Counted from the first letter of the stretch, positions 43,529 through 53,136 are shown. The stretch: DNA of 64,000 bases from Rhodoferax aquaticus (GCF_006974105.1 NZ_CP036282.1:3596001-3660000); one strand, 5' to 3'. The notes: generated from the letters alone by a model not told the origin. Numbers and translations are program-made.

Positions 43529-44641
43529 ATGTTCAGTTTTTTCAAAAAAAAATCCCCTCCCCCACCGGCTGCAGCGCCCGTTGCAGCACCTGTTGCAGCA
43601 CCCGCTGAGCTGCCTAGCGCTGCACCGGCAGCCGCATTCAGCGCCGCATCAGCGGCTGCCAGCCCCGCCTTGGGCGGCTCCCTCATTGGCAGTGCGCTGG
43701 TCACGCCCATCGACATTCCCGTTCCCAGTGCCACACCGCCTGAACGCCAAAAGTGGCTGGACAAGCTCAAGGCGGGCCTGGGCAAAACAGCGTCCAACAT
43801 CTCGGGCGTGTTTGTAGGCGCCCAGATTGATGAGGCCTTGTATGAAGACCTAGAAGGCGCACTGCTCATGTCAGACGCAGGGGTACCCGCCACAGAATAC
43901 GTGCTCAAAGAGTTGCGGCGCAAAGTCAAAGACAGCGGTATTACCCACCCCGTCGCCCTGAAAAACGTGCTGACCGCCACCTTGACCGAGATGCTGCAGC
44001 CCTTGCAAAAGCCCTTGGTCATTGGCGCGCAAACGCCCACCGTCATCATGGTGGCCGGAGTCAACGGCGCGGGCAAGACCACCAGCATTGGCAAACTCAC
44101 CAAGCATTTGGCAGACAGCCAAGCCACTGTGCTGCTGGCAGCGGCCGACACTTTCCGCGCGGCAGCACGTGAGCAGCTCACCGTGTGGGCCGACCGCAAC
44201 ACGGTCGAAATCATCAGCCAAGACGGTGCCGACCCCGCTGCCGTGAGCTTTGACGCAGTCAGCGCTGGCAAAGCACGCGGTAAAGACGTGGTGCTGATTG
44301 ACACCGCTGGTCGCCTGCCCACGCAGCTGCACCTGATGGAAGAGCTCAAAAAGATCAAACGCGTGATCCAAAAAGCCGACGGCACCGCCCCCCACGAGGT
44401 GCTGCTGGTCATTGACGGCAACACCGGACAAAACGCTGTCACCCAAGTCAAAGCCTTTGACGACGCCTTAGGCCTCACCGGCCTGATCATCACCAAGCTC
44501 GACGGAACCGCCAAAGGCGGCGTGCTGGCCGCCATTGCCCGCGAGCGGCCCATCCCGGTGTACTTCATTGGCGTGGGCGAGAAGCTCGACGAGTTGGAAA
44601 CCTTCAACGCACGCGAGTTTGCACAGGCCTTGCTGGCGTGA
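43529..44641 (+). CDS. ftsY: Signal recognition particle receptor FtsY
   Basis: 370 residues. An Ala/Pro-rich N-terminal region after MFSFFKKK (about 10-60), then the NG GTPase domain: GVNGAGKTTSIGKLT (G1), LLAAADTFRAAAREQL, VVLIDTAGRLPTQLHLMEEL (G3), ITKLDGTAKGG (G4) and YFIGVGEKLDELETFNA. It docks ribosome-SRP complexes at the membrane. MFSFFKKK is the conserved start; the seven codons before it are excluded. Divergent from the M16 pair. Confidence 0.96.
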   Translation: MFSFFKKKSPPPPAAAPVAAPVAAPAELPSAAPAAAFSAASAAASPALGGSLIGSALVTPIDIPVPSATPPERQKWLDKLKAGLGKTASNISGVFVGAQIDEALYEDLEGALLMSDAGVPATEYVLKELRRKVKDSGITHPVALKNVLTATLTEMLQPLQKPLVIGAQTPTVIMVAGVNGAGKTTSIGKLTKHLADSQATVLLAAADTFRAAAREQLTVWADRNTVEIISQDGADPAAVSFDAVSAGKARGKDVVLIDTAGRLPTQLHLMEELKKIKRVIQKADGTAPHEVLLVIDGNTGQNAVTQVKAFDDALGLTGLIITKLDGTAKGGVLAAIARERPIPVYFIGVGEKLDELETFNAREFAQALLA

Positions 44642-44728
44642 GGAACGCGAGCGCCGGATCGCTGCGGTAAGAAAACGCCGCAGTCCACGACCCACTCTTT
44701 TGCACTCTATTTTTCACGGCCCGTCACC

Positions 44729-45928
44729 ATGACCATTCAGCTCAACCGTCGCCACTTACTAGCGTTGTCTAGCCTAGCCATCGCATCCCCAGTGTTTGCC
44801 CAAAGCAGTGCCAGTTGGTCCACTATCGAGGCCAAAGCCAAGGGCCAAACGGTGTACTTCAATGCGTGGGCTGGCTCGGAGCCCATCAACGCCTACATCC
44901 AATGGGCGGGTGCTGAAGTGCTCAAGCGCTACGGCGTCAAGGTTGAACATGTCAAAGTGAGCGATGCTGCCGACGTGGTCAAGCGCGTGCGCAACGAAAA
45001 GGCGGCGGGCAAGACCAATGGCACGGTCGATTTGGTGTGGATCAATGGTGAGAACTTTTTGGCCATGAAGCGCGACGGCCTGCTCTTTGGCCCCTTTGCT
45101 GAAAGCCTGCCCTCGTTTGCCAATGTGGACGTACAAGGCAAACCCACCACCCGGATCGACTTTTCGGAGCCTGTAGACGGTCTAGAAGCCCCATGGGGCA
45201 TGGCGCAGCTGACCTTCATGGTGGACAGCAAAAAGGTAGCTAACCCACCCAAAAGCATGGCCGAGTTGCTGGCCTTTGCCAAGGCCAACCCCGGCCGCGT
45301 GAGCTACCCACGTCCGCCCAACTTTCACGGCACCACCTTCGTCAAGCAAGCGCTGCTAGAACTCAATGCCGACCGTGGCGCGCTCTACAAGCCCACTTCC
45401 CCGGAAGCCTTTGCCAAAGCCAGCGCGCCTTTGTGGGCGTTCTTAGACCAGATGCACCCCCATTTGTGGCGTGCAGGCAAACAGTTTCCGCAAAACGCGG
45501 ACGCCATTCGCCAAATGATGGCGGACGGCGAATTGCTGTTGGCGCTGACCTTCAACCCCAATGACGCAGCCAACGAAATTGCCGCCAAGCGCCTACCAGA
45601 GAGCGTGATTAGCTACCAATTCAGTAGCGGAACCATTGGCAACACCCATTTTGTGGCCATCCCTGTCAACGCCTCAGCCAAAGAGGGCGCGCAGGTGTTT
45701 GCTAACTTCTTGCTCAGTGCGCAAGCCCAGGCGCGTAAAGCCGACATTGCGGTGTGGGGCGACCCCACCGTGTTGGCTGTGGACAAGCTGAGCGCGGCTG
45801 ACAAGGCGCGTTTTGCGGCCAAGCCCTTGCCGGGTCAAGTCATCAGCCCGGCTCCCACCATTCCAGAGCCGCATGGCAGCTGGGTAGACCCGCTGGAAAA
45901 AGAATGGTTGAAACGGTATGGGCAATAA
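44729..45928 (+). CDS. ynjB: ABC transporter substrate-binding protein, YnjB type
   Basis: 399 residues. An RR-containing secretion signal (NRRHLLALSSLAIASPVFA, possibly Tat) precedes a type II periplasmic binding fold: NAWAGSEPINAYIQWAG, IDLVWINGENFLAM-like VDLVWINGENFLAMKRDGLL, SYPRPPNFHGTTFVKQ. It resembles YnjB, whose ligand is uncertain (thiamine-like or metal has been suggested). Its permease and ATPase are at 49.3 and 51.4 kb, separated by three unrelated genes. It stands 87 bases after ftsY. Confidence 0.85.
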   Translation: MTIQLNRRHLLALSSLAIASPVFAQSSASWSTIEAKAKGQTVYFNAWAGSEPINAYIQWAGAEVLKRYGVKVEHVKVSDAADVVKRVRNEKAAGKTNGTVDLVWINGENFLAMKRDGLLFGPFAESLPSFANVDVQGKPTTRIDFSEPVDGLEAPWGMAQLTFMVDSKKVANPPKSMAELLAFAKANPGRVSYPRPPNFHGTTFVKQALLELNADRGALYKPTSPEAFAKASAPLWAFLDQMHPHLWRAGKQFPQNADAIRQMMADGELLLALTFNPNDAANEIAAKRLPESVISYQFSSGTIGNTHFVAIPVNASAKEGAQVFANFLLSAQAQARKADIAVWGDPTVLAVDKLSAADKARFAAKPLPGQVISPAPTIPEPHGSWVDPLEKEWLKRYGQ

Positions 45929-45991
45929 GCGCTACGATGTGGGCCTAAATCGTTGGTAGCGGCTCCACCAGTCGCAGAATAAACTGAACCC

Positions 45992-47023
45992 ATGTCCGAA
46001 CTTGTCAACCGGCTGGCCAACCTCACTGCCATTCGCGACCGTGACGCTCTGGACATGGCATTGGTCAGCGCCATCAGTGATTTGCTGCAGCCTGAAACCT
46101 GCGCGATTTACCGGGTCGTGGGCGAAGTAGGCAATGAGCACTGGCTCACCAGTGCCCAGTTGGCACAAGGTCAATTGACCCCCACCTTTGACGCAGCATG
46201 GTCCTCCTTGGACTTACTGCCTAACCTCAATGACCACCCGCTGCGGCAGAAATCGGTAGAAACACAAACCGTGCAGCACTCTGAAGGCGAACCCAGCGTG
46301 GCGGTGTTCCCCATCGCGACCGGGGTCGAGGGGGCCAGCGTGCTCGAAGTGCGCACCGCAGGCCAGATGTCCTCGGACTCCCTGCGCTTGGTGACCGGCG
46401 TGCTGCGGCTGTACCTGAATTTTCTGAGCTTGTTGGACTACGGTGAGCGCGACTCACTGACGGAGCTGCTCAACCGCAAAACCTTTGACACGGCATTTCT
46501 GAAAGCCTCCAACGAGCAGCGGCTCGCTGCCGAAGTTCCCTTGGGGGAACGGCGGGCCACAGAAACGTCTGGAAGCTATTGGCTGGTCATGATCGACATT
46601 GATCACTTTAAGAAGGTGAACGACAACTACGGCCATTTGATCGGCGATGAGGTGTTGTTGCTGCTAGCACGCCTGATGCGCACCCACTTTCGCTTCCACG
46701 ACCAACTCTACCGGTTTGGTGGCGAAGAGTTTGTGGTGCTCATGCGCTGCAATGGCGAGGCCGAGGCCTTCAACGTGCTGGAGCGCTTGCGGGTCACCAC
46801 CGAGGCGCACCGCTTTCCGCAAGTGGGCACCATCACCATTAGCGTGGGCTTTTCCGAAGTCATGGCAGGCGACACCCCAAGCGGCGCTTTTGAGCGGGCG
46901 GACCAAGCCGTGTACTACGCCAAAGGGCATGGACGCAACCAAGTCTGTAGCTATGCGGCCTTGATTGCCCAAGGTGAATTGGCCCAACATGCAGAAAACA
47001 TCGGCGACATGGAGCTGTTTTAG
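45992..47023 (+). CDS. GAF-like/GGDEF diguanylate cyclase
   Basis: 343 residues, cytoplasmic, no membrane helix. N-terminal sensor of about 150 residues, GAF-like by layout (AISDLLQPETCAIYRVVG), then a GGDEF domain with MIDIDHFKKVNDNYGHLIGD, active-site GGEEF (RFGGEEFVVLM) and an RxxD inhibitory site five residues before it (RFHD). It makes cyclic di-GMP with product feedback. Monocistronic, followed by a hairpin terminator. Confidence 0.92.
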   Translation: MSELVNRLANLTAIRDRDALDMALVSAISDLLQPETCAIYRVVGEVGNEHWLTSAQLAQGQLTPTFDAAWSSLDLLPNLNDHPLRQKSVETQTVQHSEGEPSVAVFPIATGVEGASVLEVRTAGQMSSDSLRLVTGVLRLYLNFLSLLDYGERDSLTELLNRKTFDTAFLKASNEQRLAAEVPLGERRATETSGSYWLVMIDIDHFKKVNDNYGHLIGDEVLLLLARLMRTHFRFHDQLYRFGGEEFVVLMRCNGEAEAFNVLERLRVTTEAHRFPQVGTITISVGFSEVMAGDTPSGAFERADQAVYYAKGHGRNQVCSYAALIAQGELAQHAENIGDMELF

Positions 47024-47148
47024 GCATCTTTGCGTCGCAAGGCTGGCAAAATCTCGCCTTGGCTCGCAAAAACACCGTGTCCCAGCGCTAGCCAAGGGGC
47101 TAGTCAGCGCATTGAGCCCTTGGTTTTATCCCTGCCCTTGACCAGAAT

Positions 47149-47168
47149 CACCGCAAGCGGCGGTGTTT
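47149..47168 (+). terminator. Candidate terminator after diguanylate cyclase gene
   Basis: CACCGC (47149-47154) pairs with GCGGTG (47160-47165) around AAGCG, followed by TTTCT. The T-run is short. The rest of this 184-base gap holds nothing else I recognise. Confidence 0.5.
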
Positions 47169-47207
47169 CTAACGTTTATTAACCCCCACACTGCTAGGTG
47201 CCCCACC

Positions 47208-47891
47208 GTGACCTTACTGCCCCGTATTGAAATTGAAAGCGCCCCCAACCCCACTGCCGCCGTCATCTGGCTGCACGGCTTAGGTGCCGATGGCAATGAC
47301 TTCGCAGGCTTGGTGCCTGAACTTCAGCTGGCAGGCTGCCCGCCCATTCGCTTTGTGTTTCCACATGCGCCCAGCATGCCAGTCACGCTCAACGGCGGCT
47401 ATGTGATGCCCGCTTGGTACGACATCACCGGCACCGACCTGATCAGCCGCCAAGACGCCGCCGGCATCCAAAACTCCGAGCGGGCCATCCAAGCGCTGAT
47501 CCAGCATGAGATTGCGCGTGGCATTGCGCCTGAAAACATCGTTCTGGCAGGTTTTAGCCAAGGCTGCGCCATGGCCTTGCACACCGGCTTGCGCCTGCCG
47601 TTTCGCATTGCGGGCATCATGGCGCTGTCTGGCTACCTGCCCCTGGCCGAGCGCTTTGGCGACGAACGCCACAGCGCCAATGCAAACACCCCCGTGTTCA
47701 TGGCCCACGGCACGCAAGACCCTGTGGTCGTGCTGGCGCGTGGAGAAGCCTCGCGCGATGCGCTGGCAGCCCATGGCCACCCCGTGCAATGGCACACCTA
47801 CCCCATGCCGCACAGCGTGCACCCCCGTGAAGTCGCCGACATTTCGGCATTTTTGAAGCAAGTATTAGGAACCCCCGCACGTGCAGCGTAA
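47208..47891 (+). CDS. Alpha/beta hydrolase, carboxylesterase/phospholipase type
   Basis: 227 residues. VIWLHGLGADGNDF oxyanion region, nucleophile Ser in LAGFSQGCAMAL (about 120), acid in GTQDPVVVL and His in PMPHSVHPREV, the full triad of the acyl-protein thioesterase/carboxylesterase family. A GTG at 47208 gives the usual start MTLLPRIEIES; another GTG 15 codons upstream is possible. The Hsp70-like gene overlaps its end by 11 bases. Confidence 0.9.
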   Translation: MTLLPRIEIESAPNPTAAVIWLHGLGADGNDFAGLVPELQLAGCPPIRFVFPHAPSMPVTLNGGYVMPAWYDITGTDLISRQDAAGIQNSERAIQALIQHEIARGIAPENIVLAGFSQGCAMALHTGLRLPFRIAGIMALSGYLPLAERFGDERHSANANTPVFMAHGTQDPVVVLARGEASRDALAAHGHPVQWHTYPMPHSVHPREVADISAFLKQVLGTPARAA

Positions 47892-49182
47892 CGACGAATT
47901 AGCCTCTTTAGCCCCCGTCATTGGTATTGACTTTGGCACCTCCAACTCTGCCGCCGCGCTGATCAACAGCAGCGGCCAGTTAGAGGTCATTCAACTCGAC
48001 GGTGCGCGCTCTGAAATGCCCACCGCCTTGTTTTTCTCCAGCGAAACCCACAGCGTGCTGTTCGGCTCGGCCGCCATGCAGGCCTATTTGAGCGGCACCG
48101 AAGGCCGATTGCTGCGCTCGCTCAAAAGCCTCTTGGGCAGCGCGCTCATGGACGAATACACCGTGGTTGACGGCCAAAGTATTCGCTTCTTTGACATCGT
48201 GGTCTTGTTCTTCAAAGAACTCAAAAAGCGCTGCGAAGCGCAGGTGGGCCACCCCATCACCCACGCCATGCTGGGCCGCCCCGTGCACTTTGTGGACGAC
48301 AACCCCGAGCGCGACACCTTGGCCCAAGAGACCCTGGGCCGCGCGGCGCGTGAAGCTGGTTTTACCGACATTGCCTACCAGCTTGAACCCATTGCCGCTG
48401 CGCTGGACTACGAGCAACGCATCACCCAAGAAACCACCGCCTTGGTGGTGGACATTGGCGGGGGCACATCTGACTTCACGGTGATCCGTCTGAACCCTGC
48501 GCGCAGCCACTTGGGCGACCGCAGCGAAGACATTTTGGCCACCACCGGCGTGCACATTGGCGGGACCGATTTCGACCGCCTGTTAGACCTTGCCACCGTG
48601 ATGCCGCTTTTGGGCTACCGCCATGTGGGCCAGGGGGGGCGCCCGGTGCCCAACAGCGTGTTCTTTGACCTGAGTACCTGGCACTTGATCCACCAAGCCT
48701 ACACACGCAAAGCCATGCACTTTGCCAAAGAGCTGTGGACTGACTACGCCGACCTCAGCCTGCACCGCCGCTTGATGAACGCGCTGGACGAGCAACACGG
48801 CCACCGCATGCTCGCAGGCGTAGAGGCCGCCAAGATTGCCTGCTCCATCAGCGGCGAGTCGGCACGGGTGGACTTGGACTTTTTGGACCGCAACATCCCA
48901 GCCGAGCTCAGCCCCATGGTCAGCGCCGATGGCATGGCCAACGCCCTGCAGCAGGCCCTGGGCCAAGTGGTCGCCTGTGCGCAGGAGTGTGTGGCGGCCG
49001 CTGGTCTCACGGCTGTGGATGTGGTGTACCTCACGGGTGGCTCATCAGCCTTGCGCCCACTGATCGAAGCCTTGCGCAGCGCCATGCCCGAAGCCACCTT
49101 GGTGGAAGGCAACCGCTTTGGCGGCGTGGCAGCGGGCTTGGCCGTGGCCGGCGCAGCCAGCGCTACAGAGGCCGTGGCTTGA
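47881..49182 (+). CDS. Hsp70 family protein, YegD-like
   Basis: 433 residues. Actin-like ATPase domain only: PVIGIDFGTSNSAAALI phosphate-1, VVDIGGGTSDFTVIRL phosphate-2, VYLTGGSSALRPLIEALRS adenosine motif. It lacks the substrate-binding half of DnaK, so it is shorter than DnaK and matches YegD. Function unknown. GTG start overlaps the esterase gene by 11 bases, so the two are coupled. Confidence 0.9.
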   Translation: MQRNDELASLAPVIGIDFGTSNSAAALINSSGQLEVIQLDGARSEMPTALFFSSETHSVLFGSAAMQAYLSGTEGRLLRSLKSLLGSALMDEYTVVDGQSIRFFDIVVLFFKELKKRCEAQVGHPITHAMLGRPVHFVDDNPERDTLAQETLGRAAREAGFTDIAYQLEPIAAALDYEQRITQETTALVVDIGGGTSDFTVIRLNPARSHLGDRSEDILATTGVHIGGTDFDRLLDLATVMPLLGYRHVGQGGRPVPNSVFFDLSTWHLIHQAYTRKAMHFAKELWTDYADLSLHRRLMNALDEQHGHRMLAGVEAAKIACSISGESARVDLDFLDRNIPAELSPMVSADGMANALQQALGQVVACAQECVAAAGLTAVDVVYLTGGSSALRPLIEALRSAMPEATLVEGNRFGGVAAGLAVAGAASATEAVA

Positions 49183-49210
49183 GCATCGTCTGGACCTTGC
49201 GCATGCCTTG

Positions 49211-49270
49211 CTACACATTCAATAGCTGCTTACGCATATGCCACGTGCGCAAACAGTACTTTTAGCCCTT
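49211..49270 (+). repeat. Dispersed repeat copy, intergenic
   Basis: TGCTACACATTCAATAGCTG, then CTTACGCATATGCCACGTGC, then GCAAACAGTACTTTTAGCCC, in forward orientation. It fills most of the 101-base gap between the Hsp70 and ynjC genes. Confidence 0.65.
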
Positions 49271-49283
49271 TAGCTCGCGCCAC

Positions 49284-50948
49284 GTGTCACGTTCCCTCAC
49301 GCCCGCCCTCTATGGCGCCGTTCTCTTGGCGCTGGTGGGTGTGCCCATGGTGTGGAGCCTGTGGGGTGCTGCTGTGGCAGGCACAGACACGGCGGGCTGG
49401 GTCCGCCTAAGCCAAGACCCGCAGTTCTGGCCGTCGCTGGGCATGAGCGTAGGGACTGCGCTCACTGCGACCACGCTGGCCTTGGCCGCCAGCGCCTGGA
49501 TCGTGTCGCGCAGCTTTGGGCAGACCGTGTGGCCACGCTGGGCGCAGCGCCTCCCCAGCCTGCTGGCCGTGCCGCATGCCGCCTTCGCCATCGGCTTTGT
49601 AGCCCTGCTTGCGCCCAGCGGGTGGGTGTTGCGCGCCTTGTCGCCTTGGGCAACCGGTCTGCAAAGCCCACCGGCGTGGGCCAGCACCCAAGACCCTTGG
49701 GGCGTGGGCCTGGTTGCGGTGCTGGTACTCAAGGAGATTCCGTTTCTGTTGTGGACGGCCATGGCCTATTTGCAACAGCCTGACGTTGCGCGCCGACTCC
49801 AAGCAGAACTGCGTTTGGCCCACACCATGGGCTATGCCCCGCACCGTGCGTGGTGGTGCGTGGTCTGGCCCCAGCTCATGCCACGCTTGGCGCTGCCCGT
49901 GCTGGCGGTGTGGGCTTATGGGCTCACCGTCGTGGACATGGCCTTGGTGGCGGGGCCTACCTCCCCCCCCACTTTGGCCGTGCTGGCGTGGCAGTGGCTG
50001 CAAGACGCGGCCCCTGAGACCCAGGCGCAAGGGGCTGCTGCTGCGTGGGCGCTGGCTGGCTGCGTCGCCCTAGGGGCGGCCCTGCTGTGGTGGGGGGCTC
50101 GCCTCTCGGTATGGAAACGGCTGTGGACCGCAGGCGTGCCCGCTTACCACGCACAGCCCACGCCAACGCGCACCGGCGCATGGCAGTTGCATGTACTCAC
50201 CGCGGTCTATGCCGTAGTGCTGCTGGCGCTGGCTATTGGCAGTGTGTCGGGCTACTGGCCCTTTCCGTCGCTGTGGCCCCACAGCTTGAGCACGGCGGCT
50301 TGGGCCTCGGTACTGGGCAGCGCCAGCACCCTGGGCACAACGGTCGCACTGGCGCTGGTGAGCGCGGGCACGGCCTTGGTGTGGGCGGTACTGTGGCTCG
50401 AGTTTGCCCCCCCTGCGTGGCACCAACGCGCCCAGCCGCTGCTGTTCATGCCCCTGGTGCTGCCCGCCGTGTTGTGGGTGCTTGGACTGCACCGTTTGGC
50501 CTTGGCATGGGACTGGGATGCGCAGGCCAGTGGCTTGTGGCTGGCCCATAGCTTGGCGAGTCTGCCCTATGTAGTGCTGGCCTTGGCGGGCCCCTATGCC
50601 GGTTTTGATGCGCGCTTGGGGCAACTGAGTGCTACCTTGGGCCGCAGCCGATGGGCCTACCTGTCGCAAGTGAAATGGCCTTTGCTAAAAGCCACACTTG
50701 CCTCCGCCTTTGCCATTGGGTTTGCCGTCAGCGTGGCGCAGTATTTGCCCACCTTGTACGTTGGCGCGGGACGGTTTAGCACGGTGAGCACAGAAGCTGT
50801 CAACCTCGCAGCCGGTGGCCAGCGCTCCCTGACCGCAGCCTACGCAGGACTGCAGTGGGTGCTGCCCGTGGCCCTGTTTACGGTGGCCCATTGGCTAGGC
50901 CGGGCCCGCACTTTTCGCACCAACGCCATGGCCAACCCGGCACAATAA
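49284..50948 (+). CDS. ynjC: ABC transporter permease, duplicated (YnjC type)
   Basis: 554 residues, about twelve membrane helices in two homologous halves, each with an EAA-like loop (about residues 170-190 with GYAPHRAWWCVVWPQLMPRL, and about 450-470 with GRSRWAYLSQVKWPLLKATL). The fused double permease matches YnjC or ThiP-like proteins. GTG start preceded by a weak ribosome site. Followed by a Rieske gene (13 bases) and the ATPase gene. Base composition here is visibly richer in GC than in the cox and pil regions. Confidence 0.88.
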   Translation: MSRSLTPALYGAVLLALVGVPMVWSLWGAAVAGTDTAGWVRLSQDPQFWPSLGMSVGTALTATTLALAASAWIVSRSFGQTVWPRWAQRLPSLLAVPHAAFAIGFVALLAPSGWVLRALSPWATGLQSPPAWASTQDPWGVGLVAVLVLKEIPFLLWTAMAYLQQPDVARRLQAELRLAHTMGYAPHRAWWCVVWPQLMPRLALPVLAVWAYGLTVVDMALVAGPTSPPTLAVLAWQWLQDAAPETQAQGAAAAWALAGCVALGAALLWWGARLSVWKRLWTAGVPAYHAQPTPTRTGAWQLHVLTAVYAVVLLALAIGSVSGYWPFPSLWPHSLSTAAWASVLGSASTLGTTVALALVSAGTALVWAVLWLEFAPPAWHQRAQPLLFMPLVLPAVLWVLGLHRLALAWDWDAQASGLWLAHSLASLPYVVLALAGPYAGFDARLGQLSATLGRSRWAYLSQVKWPLLKATLASAFAIGFAVSVAQYLPTLYVGAGRFSTVSTEAVNLAAGGQRSLTAAYAGLQWVLPVALFTVAHWLGRARTFRTNAMANPAQ

Positions 50949-50961
50949 GGGTTCGATTGAC

Positions 50962-51420
50962 ATGACCCCACAACGCTTGCGCTTGCCCATGCCCTCACCC
51001 TCTGCCGAGCCCCTGACATGGTCTGATCTCCCACATGCGCCAGCCCCCGGCACTGCGTTGGTCATGCTGAACGACCTCGTAGAGGGTCAGGCACAGATGG
51101 TGAGCGTGACACAGGCCCCAGGTGCTGCAGACAGCGCCACTGATTTCAAAGTACTGGTGCTTCGCAATGGCACGCAGGTGCATGCATTTGCCAACCGCTG
51201 CCCCCATTTTGGAGTGCCTTTGGCGGCACGCCAAAGCCAGCTGATCCAGACCCCCTATGTGTCGGTCAGTTGCAATGTGCATTACTCCCGCTTTCGTTGG
51301 TCTGACGGCGTCTGCGAAACGGGTGAATGCGTGGGTGAGGCCTTGCTCAGCGTGCCAGTGGTCGTGGACGCTCAGGGCCAAGTGTGCATCGCCACAGCCC
51401 CTAGCGCGGCGAAGGGGTAG
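50962..51420 (+). CDS. Rieske [2Fe-2S] domain protein
   Basis: 152 residues, soluble. Rieske ligands CPH (NRCPHFGVPLA, about 75-77) and CxxH (VSCNVHYSRFRWSDG, about 98-101), followed by GECVGEALLSVPVVVDAQGQ. A stand-alone ferredoxin-like Rieske protein, as used by some oxygenases. Placement between the ABC permease (13 bases) and ATPase (4 bases) genes means it is almost certainly co-transcribed with the transporter; its partner is not evident. Confidence 0.88.
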   Translation: MTPQRLRLPMPSPSAEPLTWSDLPHAPAPGTALVMLNDLVEGQAQMVSVTQAPGAADSATDFKVLVLRNGTQVHAFANRCPHFGVPLAARQSQLIQTPYVSVSCNVHYSRFRWSDGVCETGECVGEALLSVPVVVDAQGQVCIATAPSAAKG

Positions 51421-51424
51421 AACG

Positions 51425-52069
51425 ATGGCCTTGCAGCTCCACATTCACCGCCTCGCTACCCCTCGCCACACCTTGCTGGCCCATATTGATCTGGTAGTGG
51501 CCCCCGGGGTGGTGCATACGGTCATGGGCCCCAGCGGCTCGGGCAAAAGCAGCCTCTTGGCGGCCGTGTGTGGCACCTTAGACCCAGCCGTGCAGTTTGA
51601 AGGCAGCATCACCCTGGGTGACACACGGGTAGACACCCTTCCAACCCAGGCCCGTCGCATTGGCATGCTGTTCCAAGACGACCTTCTGTTTGCCCACATG
51701 ACGGTGCTAGAAAACCTGCTGTTTGCCTTGCCCAGTGGGCCACGGGCAAACCGCAAAACCCAGGCCCAGCAAGCGCTGGTCGATGTGGAAATGGACGCCT
51801 ATGCCGAGGCCAACCCCGCCACCTTGTCCGGAGGGCAGCGCGCCCGCGTGGCTTTGGCACGTGCCCTCTTGGCACAGCCCCGCGCCTTGCTGCTGGACGA
51901 GCCCTTTTCCAAACTCGATGCGAACTTGCGTGCGCGCATGCGTGCTTTGGTGTTTGGCTTGGTGGCACAACGCCAGATTCCTGCGCTGTTAGTGACCCAT
52001 GACACCGCAGATATTGCCCACCTCGACCATCTCACCCACCTCACGCACGCCGTGACCCAACCCGTGTAG
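51425..52069 (+). CDS. ynjD: ABC transporter ATP-binding protein (YnjD type)
   Basis: 214 residues. Walker A GPSGSGKSS at about 36-44, Q-loop LFQDDLLFAHMTVLEN, signature LSGGQRARVALARALL, Walker B ALLLDEPFSKLD, and switch His in LVTHDTADIAH. Short ATPase without a C-terminal regulatory domain, as in YnjD. The GH18-like lipoprotein gene starts 5 bases later. Confidence 0.93.
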   Translation: MALQLHIHRLATPRHTLLAHIDLVVAPGVVHTVMGPSGSGKSSLLAAVCGTLDPAVQFEGSITLGDTRVDTLPTQARRIGMLFQDDLLFAHMTVLENLLFALPSGPRANRKTQAQQALVDVEMDAYAEANPATLSGGQRARVALARALLAQPRALLLDEPFSKLDANLRARMRALVFGLVAQRQIPALLVTHDTADIAHLDHLTHLTHAVTQPV

Positions 52070-52074
52070 CCACG

Positions 52075-53136
52075 ATGCGCTGTTTACCCTTCCACACCCA
52101 ACCCGCCACCCCACGCCAGTCTGGTAGCACGTACTTGCGCGTCTTGCTGCTCGCCGCTCTGGTCCTCTTGGCAAGTTGCTCAGCCCCTGAGCGCGACCCC
52201 GGCAAGCCCAGCCAACTGCGGGGCTTTGTGAACAGCCCCTACTGGTCGGTCAGCACCGGGCTTCAACCCTTGGACACAGGCGATGCGCCCACCAAGGCCC
52301 TCAAAGTGCCCGCACATGTGGGCGCGGTGACGCTGGCGTTTGCGATTGGCGAATGCGGCAAAGAGGCCTGGGACGGTGAGGTCAGCCGCAACAGCATACT
52401 GGCCACCATTGACAGTCTGCGCGAGGCCAATATGGGCTACATCGTCTCCACCGGAGGGGCGGACGGTGTGTTCTTTTGCGACTCTGTAGCGGGCATGGAT
52501 GCCTTTGTCCAGCGCTACAGCTCGACCCACTTTATTGGCTTGGACTTTGATATTGAAGCGGGGCAGCCAGACGAGATGCTCGCGCAACTGGCCCGACAAA
52601 TTGCCCTCGCAACCCAACGTTACCCGTATCTACGCATCAGCTTCACCTTGGCCACGGTGGCAGACACCACCGCCACCAAGGACAGCCTGAACATCGATGG
52701 CCAGCGCGTCATGAAAGCCATTGCCGCAGCCGGGGTAAAGAACTACTACCTGAACTTGATGGTCATGAACTTTGGCAAGGCCTCGCCCTACAACTGCGTG
52801 GTGGTCGCCAAACGCTGTGACATGGTGGCCTCGGCCTTGCAAGCCGCGCGCAACGTGAGTCAGCGCTATGAGATTCCGATGAACCGCATAGAACTCACGC
52901 CCATGCTGGGCGTCAACGACTTTGCGCCCAATGTGTTTACCTTAGAAGATGCGCAGCGCTTAGGACAAGCGGTCAACAGCCTGGGCATGGGGGGCTTGCA
53001 TTTTTGGTCAATCAACCGCGACGGCCCTTGTGCGGCGGGCAGCACGCCGCATTCACCGCCGTGCCATGGTCTGGAGGGTGTACCCAAATTTGCATTTTCC
53101 AAGGCACTGAATCCGCCGGTCGTGCCGCTCCAATAG
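52075..53136 (+). CDS. GH18-like (chitinase-fold) lipoprotein
   Basis: 353 residues. A long signal with lipobox LLASCSAP (Cys35), so membrane-anchored after processing. The TIM-barrel region has GFVNSPYWSVSTGLQPL, VSTGGADGVFFCDSVA and FIGLDFDIE, matching the GH18 DxxDxDxE pattern except for Ile in place of the first Asp, and LGMGGLHFWSINRDGPC at the end. It could bind or cleave beta-1,4-linked amino sugars. Located 5 bases after ynjD, probably in the same operon. Confidence 0.82.
   Translation: MRCLPFHTQPATPRQSGSTYLRVLLLAALVLLASCSAPERDPGKPSQLRGFVNSPYWSVSTGLQPLDTGDAPTKALKVPAHVGAVTLAFAIGECGKEAWDGEVSRNSILATIDSLREANMGYIVSTGGADGVFFCDSVAGMDAFVQRYSSTHFIGLDFDIEAGQPDEMLAQLARQIALATQRYPYLRISFTLATVADTTATKDSLNIDGQRVMKAIAAAGVKNYYLNLMVMNFGKASPYNCVVVAKRCDMVASALQAARNVSQRYEIPMNRIELTPMLGVNDFAPNVFTLEDAQRLGQAVNSLGMGGLHFWSINRDGPCAAGSTPHSPPCHGLEGVPKFAFSKALNPPVVPLQ

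Noticed and set aside
43135..44688. 517-codon open frame opposite ftsY and the M16 gene
   Set aside because: Antisense shadow; Ser/Ala/Pro-rich low-information translation with no family features.
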